Shown here piece by piece: positions 10,917-23,289 of a DNA stretch of 64,000 nt. The notes beneath the pieces are model-generated. The model searched no databases and was not told where the DNA came from. It saw nothing but the letters and a program-made list of their open reading frames with translations. The DNA lies in contig JAPEUQ010000003.1 in assembly GCA_027946365.1 (NCBI GenBank), positions 1,922,001-1,986,000 of the forward strand. The letters run 5' to 3'. The DNA comes from Kalmusia sp. IMI 367209 (taxonomy: Eukaryota; Ascomycota; Dothideomycetes; Pleosporales; Didymosphaeriaceae). Every line of letters begins with the position of its first letter. Positions within the stretch are counted from its first letter, which is position 1. The position numbers and the translations under genes are program-made.

Positions 10917-12821
10917 TTAAATAAGAGGTGGATTTGTAAAAGACTAAACTGTGGATTTTAGTCCAAGAACACGTAAGTGTACCGGTAGAAGTCGACACAT
11001 CATGAACATGACCTAGTATGATATTATGATTGCGCCGGTTCGTAGGTGTCTTTACGACCAGCTGCTCAGGCGCTTGCCAATTCTTTCTGGCGCTCAGTGG
11101 CTGACGATATGCCGAAAGGCGTGACTTGCTTCTTACAGGCCTGCATGAGAGACCAGGATCGGGTCACAAGCTTGTTGGGCAGTAGACAAATTGGGGAGTA
11201 TAAGGTCTACTGCAAACGCCACGCACTACATTGTAATTTTCCGATCCGCCGTCGTTATCGTGGGGACGGAGGGACATCGTAAATGCATAAAGTGGAGAAG
11301 TTGTGCCTTCCGTGTTGCGTTGTCTACCTGCATTGATGCCGGACGAGGGCTGCAGTTGCTTTTCAACATGGTTGCTCGGAATTAGACCGGGATGAGCTCG
11401 ATCCATCTTGAGTTGTCATGTTTCCTAGCAATCAATATGCCAAAGTGTCCCAGATCGGCCATGATGAATTCGAATGTTTGCCGTGATCCGCCAAAGAACG
11501 CCATCTGAGGTGACGAGATATTCACTTTGACAGAAGGCGGTAGTACAAGAAGATTTTGCATGCCGAAAATGCCCGCATGTAAGCCGATCTATACGAAGAA
11601 GGTTCAATATCGTTTCCTATGTTACACACACTTTGCTACCCTGTCAGTGTTCATAAAAGTATGGTTATGCTTGTGGGCTAGCAGACTTGAGGTTAGCGGT
11701 TTGCTGATATCGTCTCAAACTCTATGCGCTGGAACCGCTGTACTTCGACGCTAAGGTGTGTTCCTCGAAACCATCCAGACACGTACCTCTTTCAAACCGA
11801 TAGCGAACTCATCACAGCTGTATGGAGCGAGTGTGCGTTTTCCGGAATGAGACAATGTTTGACCCATGTGACAAGTCAATGACCGCTCTTGCACAGCTCA
11901 TCAGACGACAGTTGATGCTGGTAGTAGCCGGTGGAGACTACAAGCGTTCGCGTGGACCATCCCATATAGCGGATGCTTCAAACCCATCAACGGGAGACCG
12001 TCCCCTCAAGATTCGGTGAAGCAGACTTGATCAATCAATACGTCCTAAGCTGACTTTCTCCAACATCACGATGCTTCGTTGGCAATGACTCATTGCTGAG
12101 CGCTTACGAGGTCCATCACTTGTGCATGCAGGGGCGTAGAGACTTCGAGCCAGGTTGACCGCATCTTCGAAGATCCTCTCCGCGTGATCGATGGCGTGTC
12201 AATGTACGTATATCGGTGAGTCGGAGGTTCCGTCAGCTAGCCTAGGCAAAGAATCAGGTCTTGAGCCGCATGACTACGATGAGATTGAACGACAATGTTC
12301 CGCAGCGTCATCTGTGCGACTGTGATACGCAGTCAAAAGGGCTTTAGCTTCGACGTCCATGACAGTCATCTGATCTCGCGCCGACTGGTGGTCCAATGGA
12401 ATACGAAGGATGCAAAGCCACAAGGAGAAAGGGAGCTGCTCTGGAGCAACAGGTGCAGCAAGATGATGGCCCGGGATGGTTTGATGTCGCGAATCTTCTA
12501 TACCTCCCTACTCATGCAGGAATCGTGGAGAGGCTCAAACGTGCGCGTGGTGTTCCGTCTGGCAAGGCTGGCGACGGGTTGCCAGAACAGCCAGCGTCTC
12601 CATCGAGAGAATGAGGGCTGGGAGGACTTCCTTGCGTGTTGAATGTGAGGAAGACGGGCGCGGCGCACGGGAAGGGTTTTCTAAGCGAGCGGCGCGGTGC
12701 GCGATGCATGGGACAGCTTGGCGCGCCTGCCCTTTGCGGACGAGCAAAAAGCTGCAACTTTCTTCACCGACCAATTGCCAGACGGTTCACCGTCTTCCAG
12801 GGTTCCATCACTGCGTGCTAG
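10917..12821. other. Intergenic, 1.9 kb, no supported gene
   Basis: Mixed-composition sequence with many stops. One 72-codon + frame (12396-12614) has protein-like composition around the peptide GWFDVANLLYLP, but there are no flanking splice signals I can join and no family I recognise. The last few hundred bases are GC-rich and form the upstream region of the aminopeptidase gene. Confidence 0.35.
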
Positions 12822-15800
12822 ATGGGCTTCCTCAGGCAGCATGGCGCGCTGCAGAGAGCTTCACACTGCATCGTGCGGCGGCCAGCGGGTGTGGCTGGGG
12901 CGGCTGCTCTGCATCGACACCGCACAACTGTCGCCAGTAGCGGTCGCGTTCCGCTAACTCGCTCCTTCCTGAGTGTCGCGCGCCCCGCGAGCTCCATATT
13001 ATACCCCACCATCCCGGGCTCACCACGCCAAATTCCAGCAGAGTCCAACCCTCTGCGCCGGACCCTCGCCCTTCGACAGCCCACCATAGCCCCAATCCAG
13101 GCCCGACACTGCTCCCATCGCCGCAACATGTGCAAGCACTTCGGCGCAGACAACGAAGGCTCCGCCATGGCCGTCTCTCAGGCGCGCGAGGTGCTGCCCA
13201 CCAACGTGAAGCCCCTCCACTACGACCTCACCCTCGAGCCCGACTTCGACAAGGCCTCCTACGAGGGCTCCGTGACCATCGAGTGCGCACCGCCCTACTT
13301 TCCCGGGTCTTGTGCCCTGCTTGCTGACCGAATTGCAGTCTCGACGTCGTGGATAATACCACCGACATCACCCTCAACACCATCGACCTCAAGATCCACT
13401 CGGCGAAGGTCGTTTCCGGCGACCAGGTCATCTCGAGCTCCCCGAAGCTCACCCACGATGAGGACGGACAGACCACCAAGGTCGCCTTCTCGGATACTAT
13501 ACCAAGCGGGGCCAAGGCCTCCCTCACCCTGACCTTCACGGGCACACTGAACGACAACATGGCGGGGTTTTACCGCTCGTCATTCAAGGCGGAGGATGGC
13601 TCGAAGACGTGGATGGCAACCACGCAGATGGAGCCCACGGACGCCCGTCGTGCCTTCCCGTGCTTTGACGAGCCCGCACTGAAGTCTACCTTCACTGTGA
13701 CACTCGTTGCCGAGGACAAGATGACCTGTCTCAGCAACATGGATGTGGCGTCAGAGAAGACGGTGGATTCTCAGATTACCAAGGGGGAGAAGCGCAAGGC
13801 AATCACCTTCAACAAGACACCGCTCATGTCTACATACCTCCTTGCCTTTATTGTTGGAGAACTCAATTACATTGAGACGAACAGCTTTCGCGTACCTGTC
13901 CGCGTGTATGCCCCCAAAGACCGAGATATCGAGCACGGTCGTTTCTCGCTTGAGCTTGCAGCGAAAACGCTGGATTTCTACGAGAAAACTTTTGCCAGCC
14001 CATTCCCCCTTCCCAAGATGGACATGATCGCGATTCCCGACTTCAGCGCTGGGGCTATGGAGAACTGGGGCCTAGTCACCTATCGTGTCGTCGATTTGCT
14101 CATTGACGAGAAGAATAGTGGTGCCACACTCAAGCAGCGGGTTGCCGAGACTGTGCAACATGAGCTTGCACATCAGTGGTTCGGCAATTTAGTCACCATG
14201 GACTTCTGGGACGGCCTATGGCTTAACGAGGGGTTTGCGACATGGATGTCATGGTACTCGTGCAACGTTTTCTATCCCGACTGGAAGGTCTGGGAGGGCT
14301 ACGTTACCGACAATCTCGCATCTGCCCTGTCGCTCGACTCGTTGCGTAGCAGCCATCCAATCGAAGTTCCAGTGAAGCGTGCCGATGAGATCAACCAGAT
14401 CTTCGATGCCATTTCCTATTCGAAGGGATCGTGCGTCTTGCGCATGATCTCCAAATATCTTGGCGAGGATGTATTTATGGAGGGTATCCGAAGATATCTT
14501 AAAAAGCACGCCTACGGTAACACTCAGACTGGCGATCTCTGGGCTGCGTTGAGCGATGCTAGCGGGAAAGATGTCGAGAAAGTCATGGACATCTGGACTA
14601 AACATGTTGGCTTCCCCGTTGTCACCGTCACTGAAGGCACCGACTCTATCCACCTCAAGCAAAATCGTTTCTTGCGTACAGCTGATGTGAAGCCAGAGGA
14701 GGACAAGACACTTTTCCCAATATTCCTCGGTTTGCGCACCAAGGAGGGTGTCGACCAGGAACTTGCTTTAACCACTCGTGAAGCCGATTTCAAGTTGAAG
14801 GATCTCGACTTCTTCAAGCTCAATGCCGATCATTCGGGATTGTATCGCACCTCATACTCCCCCGAGCGTCTGCGTAAACTGGGCCTCGCCGCAAAGGACG
14901 GTCTTCTCTCCGTTGAGGACCGTGCTGGTATGATTGCTGACGCTGGCGCGTTGGCTACCTCCGGCTACCAGAAGACGTCTGGCATTCTGTCACTCCTTGA
15001 TAGCTTCAAAAGCGAGACCGAGTTTGTTGTGTGGCAGGAGATCAGTAGCCGCATCAGCGTGCTACGCTCAGCTTGGCAGTTCGAGGACCAGGCCGTCAAG
15101 GATGCTCTAAAGACCTTCCAGCTCAAACTGACCCAAGACAAGGCACATGAGCTGGGTTGGACATTTACCGAGAAGGACGGGCATCTCGAACAGCAGTTCA
15201 AGGCCATGATGTTCGGTACTGCAGGTGTTGCGAAAGACGATGTGATCGTTAAGGCGTCTTTTGACATGTTTGAGAAGTTCAAGAACGGTGATCGCTCAGC
15301 TATTCACCCTAATCTCCGCGGATATGTGTATGCCATTGTTCTGAGCAACGGCGGCAAGACGGAGTATGACGTCGTCTTGAATGAAGCTATCCATGCCAGC
15401 ACAAGCGATGAGCGCAACACCGCCATGCGTACTTTAGGCCGCGCCAAAACTCCTGAACTCATCCAGCGCACTCTCGCCCTCTCTCTCAGCGACGACGTCA
15501 AAGCGCAGGACATCTACCTCCCCCTCTCGTCCCTCCGCACACACCCCGAAGGTATTAAAGCTCTCTGGACGTGGATGAAAGATAACTGGAAGGAGCTCGA
15601 GAAGCGACTCCCACCCAGTTTGAGCATGCTCAGCTCTGTCGTGTCGATCGCGACGTCGAGCTTCACGCATAGACAGCACATCGAGGACATAGAAGCTTTT
15701 TTCCAGGATAAGAGCACCAAGGGCTTTGATAAGGCGCTTGCACAGAGCATTGATGCTATTAGTGCGAAAGCAGCTTGGATCGAGCGCGATTCGGAGGATG

Positions 15801-15835
15801 TGAAGGCGTGGTTGAAGGAGAATAAGTACCTGTAA
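12822..15835 (+). CDS. M1 family zinc aminopeptidase (Ape2/Aap1-like)
   Basis: Zinc metalloaminopeptidase removing N-terminal residues from peptides. Exons are 12822-13282 and 13339-15835; the 56-nt intron (donor GTGCGC, acceptor TGCAG) joins GSVTI to DLDVVDNTTD. The full product is 985 aa. It shows the substrate-anchoring GAMEN motif near residue 391 and the zinc motif HELAHQW near 427, with the third ligand in NEGFATW 18-19 residues on. An ERAP1-like C-terminal helical domain follows. Two starts are plausible. The 12822 ATG adds ~102 Arg/Ala/Ser-rich residues with few acids, like a mitochondrial presequence. The ATG at 13128 begins MCKHF, and 13167 has a strong Kozak context; both suit a cytosolic form. 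Catalytic residues appear intact. Confidence 0.93.
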
Positions 15836-16582
15836 ATGCACGTGGCATGAAGAAGGCTTTGAAAGATTTGAAGAGGAGACCCATAATTCTGGGCAGCATC
15901 GCGATTGATGCAAGTATATACCACTGGGTACTACATCAGGAGAAAAAAATCTGCATAGATGCTTGTATAATAGGGACCGTTGCATGGCATTCAAATGAGT
16001 GTATATATAAATGCAATTTCTGTCTGTTCATTTGGAGTATTCTCTCTTCTTTCCTATGCGCACGCCTTCGTGCTTTTAACACCACAGTAGTGTATACAAG
16101 AAGTAACGGAAAGTATCCCTTCTAATTCGTACGATGGGGATCATGCACGCAGAAGGGGCGGCAGAACACTTTCACGTGTTCACATAACCGTTTTTTCCCT
16201 GTCTCATAATAATCTTGCTATTACCAAACTATGAAAATGTGTATTCAAATCGTGTGCTCCTGATTGCAGATCAACTGGCGAAGCTGGCATGTGCTGGAGT
16301 ATTGAGCTGCCAAGGCACGCTAAAGGAGCTGGGATGAAGGTGCAACCCTGCAAGTTGCTCAACAGCAACGTCAGCCTACTCGTCTGCCCGCGTCTGCCCG
16401 GACATGTGAGGATCTCCAGACGAGGCGCGCACTCCATGTTTCTGCAACCGCTCTCTACTATTGACATGTGGCAGCCCGGCTAGTCTATGGCTTCACTTCG
16501 CCCTTCGTTTTCACATTGCCCAAACTTCGTGGGCTGAAGAGCGCCAGTGCTACTTCCACGCATTTCATCCATGCTGCCCACC
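15836..16582. other. Intergenic between aminopeptidase and dolichol kinase
   Basis: AT-rich 3' flank (about 15840-16260) followed by a GC-richer upstream region for the dolichol kinase gene. No gene is seen. Confidence 0.4.
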
Positions 16583-19421
16583 ATGGCGCAAGACTCTGAA
16601 CTGCCCGAGGCGCAATTAGAACCACCCTTACCCTCCGAAATTGAAGCTCTCGAGCTCTTCCGTCGTTCTCCACACCCTTACCACCGCCGCCAGCACGAGC
16701 TGCGCCCCGCTCAAGCATCATCCGGATCGTCGAGCAACGACCTGTCGCGAACAAGCTTACAGCCTTCGCACCGCACAATATCAGACGAAGATGGTAGAAC
16801 GCGTAGAAAAGTGTCCCAATCGCCCAGCGAAAGTGGCACAGAAGCAGACGACGAGGGCTACGGTTTCATCAAAGCACTGCCAGCTCCCCCTCTTAGGCCG
16901 CGCAAAGGACTGCGCGACGTGCGGGGAACAGGGCTGGATGGCGAGGCGAGTCCCCTTCTGACACCCTCACAGGTGGATGATGAGGGACGCAGATTTTCGG
17001 GGCAGTATTTTCGATCTGGGAAGGAAGGGTCGCGGAGCGGAGAACCATCGCCGACCGACGACGAAGCGAAAGCGGCACGACAAAAGTATTTGAAGAGAAG
17101 GCGTAATGAGATGGTGAGGAGGACAACCGAGACGGCATTGCTTGGAGTCATAGGCGTCCTGGCTGTCAGCGGGTGCAATTGCTGGGAGAAATTGCTGCAA
17201 TGGCACAGAGGTTGGTACATGCTATCATTAATCTCCTGCAAAGTCACTGAGAATTTTTCAGTAGATCTTCTCACTCATGTTTTTGTCATGGCTGGCGTTC
17301 TTGGTCTATACCCATTGCGACTCCTTCATTACTCATGGCGAAAACAGCCTTCCTCAAACCTCCGATTCAGGCAACGCATACGCATACCGGCTGCTTTCGA
17401 CCCGGCGCCCATTCTATACCCCGCCGTATTACCGGTTTTGATTTCTATTTCTCTGTTTTCGGCTTTACCGAGGGCATTGCTTCCGAGTATTCTTCTTGGA
17501 TTAGCGGCATTACCGCCCCAATTGATACCCTATGGAACCTCATCAGTGGGCTACTCTAGTCTGCACTGGTTTGTTTCAATTTTTCCTTTAATTGCCTCTG
17601 AAAACACGGAGCTTCCCTCCAAGCTCTTCGCACCCATGCCATACAAGCTCAAGCTTCCACCACCCGAACGAGGGTTACATCCTGAACTCTTAGTCTGCCT
17701 GTTTCCCCTCCACCAGGCGCTTCTTCCCCCATTGCATTACTTGACGACCACTAGCCTGCTTCCTGCAGAACTACATCTCCTCTCCATTGGATTGATCAAC
17801 CTGCTTCTGTTCGCGGATTCACCGCAAGCAGGTATAGTGAGGACTTTGCTCTGGCTTGGAGGTGTCAGCGTTTTCGTGCTCTGTGGAAAGGTCCTTAAGT
17901 GGGGAGTAGCGCTGGCACGGATTCCACGCTGGAGGTTTCGACGTGCAGGCGGGGTCATCAAAGCACAACAGTCGTTTTTGCAGGTATTGAACGATAGCTT
18001 GCGAGCGCGCAGTGCCACTCGAGCAATATCCGACAGCGATGCGGATGATGACGATCACGCATTGCAAAATCCTTTGATGAAGACTAAAAATTTGAAGCTG
18101 ACCATCTTGGATTCAATGAAGAACAGAACCCCGATAGCGAATGGAGGCGAGCCTCAATCGGCGGTTGAACCTAACCAGGCCGGGTTTGAAGACCACGATG
18201 GCGAGCTAAATTCACCTACATCACTTCCGAAAAGGCGTAACACTGTCCCTAGTCTTCCCTTGCAGAATTTCTTGTCTCAACATGGACTTCGACAACGCAG
18301 ACGCACAAAGTCTATCGCGCAACACTTTCTATCCCTTACTCCAACGCAAGCAGTCCGCCGGAAGTGGCTCTATGCTGCGTACTTCTACTTCGTAGTAGCT
18401 GCATTGATCCTCGGACCAATTCGCTACGTGATTGGAAAGTACGCCCTACACGATCACGAGCCATTCGGCTGGGCAATCGGCTACCTCTTCGGCAACATTC
18501 AGCGCCTCCGCTTCGGAGTCTTCAACTGGGATCTGGGCTGGTGGATCACTCTCCCACCCCTCTTGGACACAGACGACATGGCATGGGCGGAAGACCTCAA
18601 GTTCGTAGAACACTTACGACACGTGGCTATCGGACCCGCTAATGTTCGACTTTTTGCTATGCGCCTACTGCGCCAGCATCATCCTCGTCGGTCTGCTCGT
18701 CGTCTTCCGCCTTTCATCTGTAGTAGAAGTGGACACGCGCCGTAAGGTATTCCACGGCATGATGGTCGCTATGTTACTCCCTACCATCTTCATCGACCCG
18801 TGCTTCGTCAGCCTCGCCCTCGCTCTCGTCCTCGCCATTTTCCTACTTCTCGACCTCATACGCGCGTCCCAGCTCCCACCTCTGTCTGGTCCGATTGCAA
18901 CATTCCTCACGCCCTACGTCGACGGACGAGATCTCAGAGGTCCCGTCGTTGTCAGCCACATATTTCTGCTCATTGGGTGCGCGATTCCGCTGTGGCTGAG
19001 CCTTGCGGGCGTGCAGCGCAAGGGTGAAGAGCCGTGGATAGGCTGGGAAGTCGCAAGTCGCGACGTCAGCATGATTGCAGGCGTAGTCTGCGTCGGTATG
19101 GGAGACGCCGCCGCTTCGCTCATCGGTCGCCGATATGGGCGGAGGAAGTGGCCGTGGGCAGGCGGTAAATCCCTTGAGGGCTCGCTAGCCTTCGCGGTCG
19201 CTGTGACCGTGGGCTTGGTCTTCGGTAAGGTATGGTTAAGTGTGGGGTGGGGCGAGAGGGTGGACAGGAGTCTGGTAGAGTGGGTAATCGAGGGTGTGAA
19301 AGTGGTGCTGAAGGCGTGGATTTGCGCTGCAGGCGCGAGTCTGGAGGAGGCGGTGCTGACGGGGGGGGCAACGATAATGTCGTCGTGCCTGTCGTGTTGT
19401 GGGTGCTTGTTAGAGGGGTAA
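16583..19421 (+). CDS. SEC59: Dolichol kinase, Sec59-like (one-base frame break or unusual intron)
   Basis: CTP-dependent kinase making dolichyl phosphate for N-glycosylation, O-mannosylation and GPI anchors in the ER membrane. The start at 16583 has an ideal Kozak context (CACCATGG); an in-frame ATG also occurs at 16547. A Ser/acid-rich cytosolic N terminus (~170 aa) is followed by many membrane segments. The C-terminal catalytic part has the family motif VEVDTRRKVFHGMM and a CTP-binding-type region around GMGDAAASLIGRRYG with GGKSLEGS. The reading frame changes by +1 near the TTTTT run at 18651-18655. Removing one T reads NVRLLLCAYC into a membrane helix and gives 945 aa. An alternative is a 76-nt intron 18601-18676 with a weak donor GTTCGT. 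The frame break is preferred because the sequence on both sides looks coding. Confidence 0.85.
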
Positions 19422-20642
19422 AGTTATAGACTACGACTACTGGGCATGTCTCAATGAAAAGTTTTACACTTCAAATGCTGAGCTAAGTGAGTGAGGGTTC
19501 TTGTCATCGTAAGGAGATGGATGAGCGTCAGGTTGTAGTTCTCATTCTTGGTGACTTTGCATTGGCAGTTTGCTTTGTCGCGGACGAATAGGACCACGCC
19601 GTTATTTTCCTCCAAAAATGTTGCAGAGCCGCATCGATACCTGCCAATGATGTGACAAAAGACACTGCAATCTCTAGCCCCGACGAGGAGGTCTTGGGCT
19701 CATCGGTTTATATTTAGGGGCGAAGGGTGGGCGAATCAGAGCGGTGGGTGCAGTTGACACAAGATGGCCAGAGGACGGGAGTTGCCGGGAGGCCCTTGTC
19801 ACTGCAATCTTTAGCCCCGACGAAGAGCTTCTGGGTTCACCGGTTTGAGATTGGGGGCGGGGGGTGGGCGAATTAGAGCGGTGGCTCTAGTCAGAACGTG
19901 CATATATCAGGCAGCTGTGTAGAAACGGGTAGATCCGCATACAATCGCTCTCCCACGTTGTGGCGTTCGTCTTAACACTGCAATCTTTAGCCCCGACGAG
20001 GAGCTTTGGACTCGCCGGTTTGAAGCCGCGGGCGAATCAGAGCAGTAAGAGATAAGTCAACGGGTATCACACTGCCGCGGATGAACTTCACTGCAATCAT
20101 TAGCGTAGACGAAAAAGGTCTCTGAGCTGATGGTCGTGGTGGGGCTCAGTGTGCAGAGTAGGCGAGCTAAATGCCGCTTAGACGCCTGTGTTCATGCAAG
20201 AGGTTAGGTTGCCTCATTTGCACTGCAAACTTCGCGTAGACGAGGAAATAATGCAATATCTGAAACGTTATTATATAAACCTATTATTTACTTTCACTTA
20301 CAAGAATTCCTTGTAGTATTAACATATTATAGAATAGAAAGATTATTTACTTTGAGTACTATACCCCATTCCACAATATCGGCTTAGCTTATCCAATGAA
20401 TGTAATAGTCATGAAGGATTGTAGCAAGAGAAGTTTTTTCGAAAAACCACAAGATGATGCTGTTGCTGTGGGGAGGGAGGACAATGTTGTCATGTTTTCA
20501 ATTTGAACAAACAGTTGCGCCATGAGATAGCAACTCTTACGCTAGGAGACAGGCAATGAATCGTATAGGGTCTCTTATGGAGGGTATAGGCTGTGAGTAT
20601 GTCTGATATTGTGATTGTGGCCTGCATATACCCCAGGCTGCC
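19422..20642. other. Intergenic: 3' flank of SEC59 and repeat cluster A
   Basis: After the SEC59 stop the sequence grades into the AT-rich block. It contains repeat cluster A (annotated separately, 19663-20250). From about 20250 to 20640 it is AT-rich with no gene signal. Confidence 0.5.
19663..20250 (+). repeat. Degenerate direct repeat, cluster A (five copies)
   Basis: Copies start at 19663, 19800, 19976, 20089 and 20221, all in the same orientation. The core is CACTGCAATCTCTAGC followed by CCCGACGAGGAG. The first three copies extend over about 85-95 bp, sharing a GGGCGAATCAGAGC-like block ~70 bp after the core. The fourth is recognisable but more diverged, and the fifth retains only the core. 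Start-to-start distances are 137, 176, 113 and 132 bp, too variable for a simple tandem satellite. The same core recurs at 25.4-27.2 kb. Confidence 0.85.
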
Positions 20643-21724
20643 TCAAGTCGAAGAAGGTGAAGTAGCACCTACGAAAACAACCTGAACTGAAGCGAAACTA
20701 AATTGAAGTCAGCTATCCACCGAATGAATTTAAATCCATGGAACGTCGATCAAGCTTACGCTGCAGTTGCCATAAATGTTTCCACAGGCCTAGCTTTCGT
20801 GCAGAATGCAACAACGACAGTGAATAGGCCCGAGAAGATAAGAACGAGTATCAAGCGGAGCATCATACGCCGCACTATACAGAGCATGATCATAGTAGCA
20901 GCCGGGAACATCATAGCCAGAAAGTATCGCACGATTGTGACGGAAATGTGGATTTTCCTGTCGCTGTAGTAGACGAGCTCCTTATCAGGATCGGATTTCT
21001 GCCAAAATCAGTAGCTGCATTGCCAGGTCTACGAAATCGGTGAGAGACGGACCTTGTAACGCCAACAAAACCACTTGTGAGCCCATGGTAGACAAGAACC
21101 GGTCATCCATTTCGTGAACTTGTCTGACTCTTCGTTTCGTGATTGAATTGCCACCAAGTCGTACTCTTGGTTCGCATCCCACGAATTAGCATCAATGTCC
21201 ATCAGATAATAGACCTTGTGTTTCACGATGTTCAATATATGGCGTATGCTTCTTAAAGTCCACGATGCCGGCTTGGGCATTGTCCTTAACTTCTGGTAGC
21301 GCAGCACGGCTTTATCTAATTCTCAATGATCAGTAGTAAATTTGAAGGTCAAATTAGATTAGGAACAAGTACTGTACTCCTTCAGCTTCTGTCTGATCTC
21401 GAGGATCTTCTCCCACTGGAAACTTTCGATACCTTCCATGGACTTTTGCAATGCTCGCGCAGAATATCGGTAGTTTTCCCGCTCTGCATCGCCGCTTTCC
21501 GCATCCTCGTGTACTATGCAGGCTAGCTCTGCTTCTAGCTGCACAAGCTCAGCTTGCATGTACAATATGTTCTGGGCGTTAAGGATGCCGAATTTGCGCA
21601 CTACTGGGATACCGCTTTCTTCATCGAAAAATCTCGCTATTGAATAATAGCCGTCAGGATCTTTTGTTCTCGAGGCCGAGGAGGGGCTGTTTAGTTTGTC
21701 CGGCATCAGTACATTCGGCAGCAC
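20643..21724 (-). CDS. DUF6594 domain membrane protein
   Basis: Fungal DUF6594 family protein; the function is unknown. Four exons read on the minus strand: 21724-21373, 21315-21053, 20998-20760 and 20697-20643, with introns of 57, 54 and 62 nt. The exact joins restore family-like sequence: KLKEY to NKAVLRYQKL, WRYK to KSDPDKELVYYSDRK, and MATAA to FASVQVVFVG. The last intron has a perfect GCTGAC branch site. The product is 302 aa. The N-terminal part has VVRKFGILNAQNILYMQAEL and a coiled-coil-like helical region; two to three hydrophobic segments form the C terminus, as in the family. All four exons are open, so the gene looks intact despite its AT-rich, repeat-bounded setting. An additional upstream exon cannot be excluded. 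Confidence 0.85.
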
Positions 21725-22937
21725 CGTAGTACTTTAGCAAAGGGTTAGAGATGTGAATATGCAATCAGATCGTGGGACGAAATTATTAGTTCGGACGGAG
21801 CGAAAAGTGCTTTTATACAACTTGTGACGTGTGAGAGACCCAGATGGAGAGATGCAGGAAGGCAAACAAGGCTTCGAAGCCACGGCGATATGCGGGTAAG
21901 TAAAGCGTATCAGCCCTTCGCTATTCGTCTTGAGCCTTCAAAGTCCACTACCTTTGCCACGAAGAAGTAGGTTTTCACGTTGGCCGTAGCGCCTTTACCG
22001 TACCATAAGCATATGATATAGAGCGCACTTAACGATATGTATTGATCACAATTAGTCGGTCTACTTATCGCAATACCGTGAAAAGCTTTTAACCAGGGGT
22101 GATGCAGCGCAAGACTGTAGCTCAGCCCTACCCCGCCCGGTATCGTTAGTATCCTGTGATAGCTTTGAGAAACAGCCTATGGAGTCCACGCATACCTTGC
22201 AAGACCTGAAGGCGACTGCAGAGTATTACTCTTATCTCACCGGAAGCCATCGTAATGTAAGCACAAACCTGCAGCGAGAATCAAGATCAGTGATTGAATT
22301 CGAAGCTATGCTGATTGAGCGAGTTTGGACGAATGCGTTAAGCTCTTTGAACCATATATAAGGCTCCAGCACTTATCAGCAGTTGCAACAAGCGCCTGTA
22401 CCTGGCCTTTGAACGAGAGGCTGCAGCTAAGTCGTCGACTAGCATGAGTAAAAACCTTCCTCGTAATTTAAAAGAACGCTCCATATAGGTTGTAGTTACT
22501 GATAAGTGGAAAAACAAGGCATCTGGTCTCGGGAAGGCCTTGATTAAATGTTCTGGCCGACGAAAGCGGGGTTCCAACATTGCTAAAGCTCACTGCCCAA
22601 CATATCGAGGAGCGTGACGACAATATTAGCCAGTTATTGAGACTGGAAGGCGTTGTTTCGAAACTGTACTGTATAAATTGAATCCCACCATATATCACTC
22701 TGCGAAAATACTACATGCTTGGGGAAAGAAGCCTTACACAACACGACGAGGATTAACGCTACGGTCGAATAGCACCGTAAAACCCGTATTCTTCGTGCAC
22801 TCTTGGCTGTAATGAAGGACTCTCAGGTATGAGTGAATTTAAGGTAAAATTGACATTTACATTCACTAAGCAACTATGTGAGACTTATTTTTTGCTTGGC
22901 TACACTATCAGGCTGTATTGTAAGCGAAACATTTAGA
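21725..22937. other. AT-rich stretch with possible decayed coding fragments
   Basis: No gene model holds. Short + strand segments at about 22179-22260, 22390-22480 and 22545-22678 have protein-like composition (for example LTAQHIEERDDNISQLLRLE), but they lie in different frames and cannot be joined by convincing splice sites. They may be remnants of one mutated gene. Confidence 0.25.
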
Positions 22938-23289
22938 CTAGACCTTAGGGCTCCGCGGAATGGGAACAGTCGGCTTTCTTGGATGGTGTGGCGAAATTTG
23001 CGGTGGAATACCGTACGGGTCCTTCCACTGTGGTTCCCGAGCCTGGTTCTCGCGCCGTCGTTGCCTTGCTTCCTCCCGTTTTTTCTTCTCCTCCCTCGCC
23101 TTTTCTCGTGCCCCCGCATCACGGCGACGTTGGCGTTCGTCGCGCTGGACATCTTCTGCTGATTAATTAGTGCTATTTGGGGCATGGTCTCTGAGGCTGG
23201 TAATCACCATCTGCAGACTTCTTCTTCTTCTTCGTCTTTGGGTCGACATGGTAGGGACATTGTGCGATGAGAAGCGCAAGGCTAAAATT
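22938..23289 (-). pseudogene. Unrecognised gene, C-terminal exons (remnant or partial)
   Basis: I do not recognise this protein. The terminal exon runs 23157-22938 and encodes a highly charged helix (repeated REKAREEKKKREEARQRRRE-type sequence) followed by a proline-rich tail ending at TAG. It is a GC-rich island within AT-rich DNA. It can be joined to an upstream exon ending at about 23208 (donor GTGATT, branch ACTAAT, acceptor ATCAG), giving AQCPYHVDPKTKKKKKSAD leading into the charged helix. An acceptor TTTTAG lies at the 5' end of that exon. Upstream exons toward 23480 are not resolvable because frames contain stops. It could be the 3' half of a small intact gene or a decayed one; the assignment as pseudogene is tentative. 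Confidence 0.35.

Noticed and set aside
12396..12614. 72-codon + frame with protein-like composition
   Set aside because: No start context, splice sites or homology I can name; not enough to call a gene.
19663..20250. CRISPR-like reading of the direct repeats
   Set aside because: Eukaryotic context, irregular spacing of 113-176 bp and diverging repeat copies rule out a CRISPR array.
22179..22690. Several + strand coding-like segments
   Set aside because: They lie in different frames with no convincing introns; could be a mutated gene but no model could be built.
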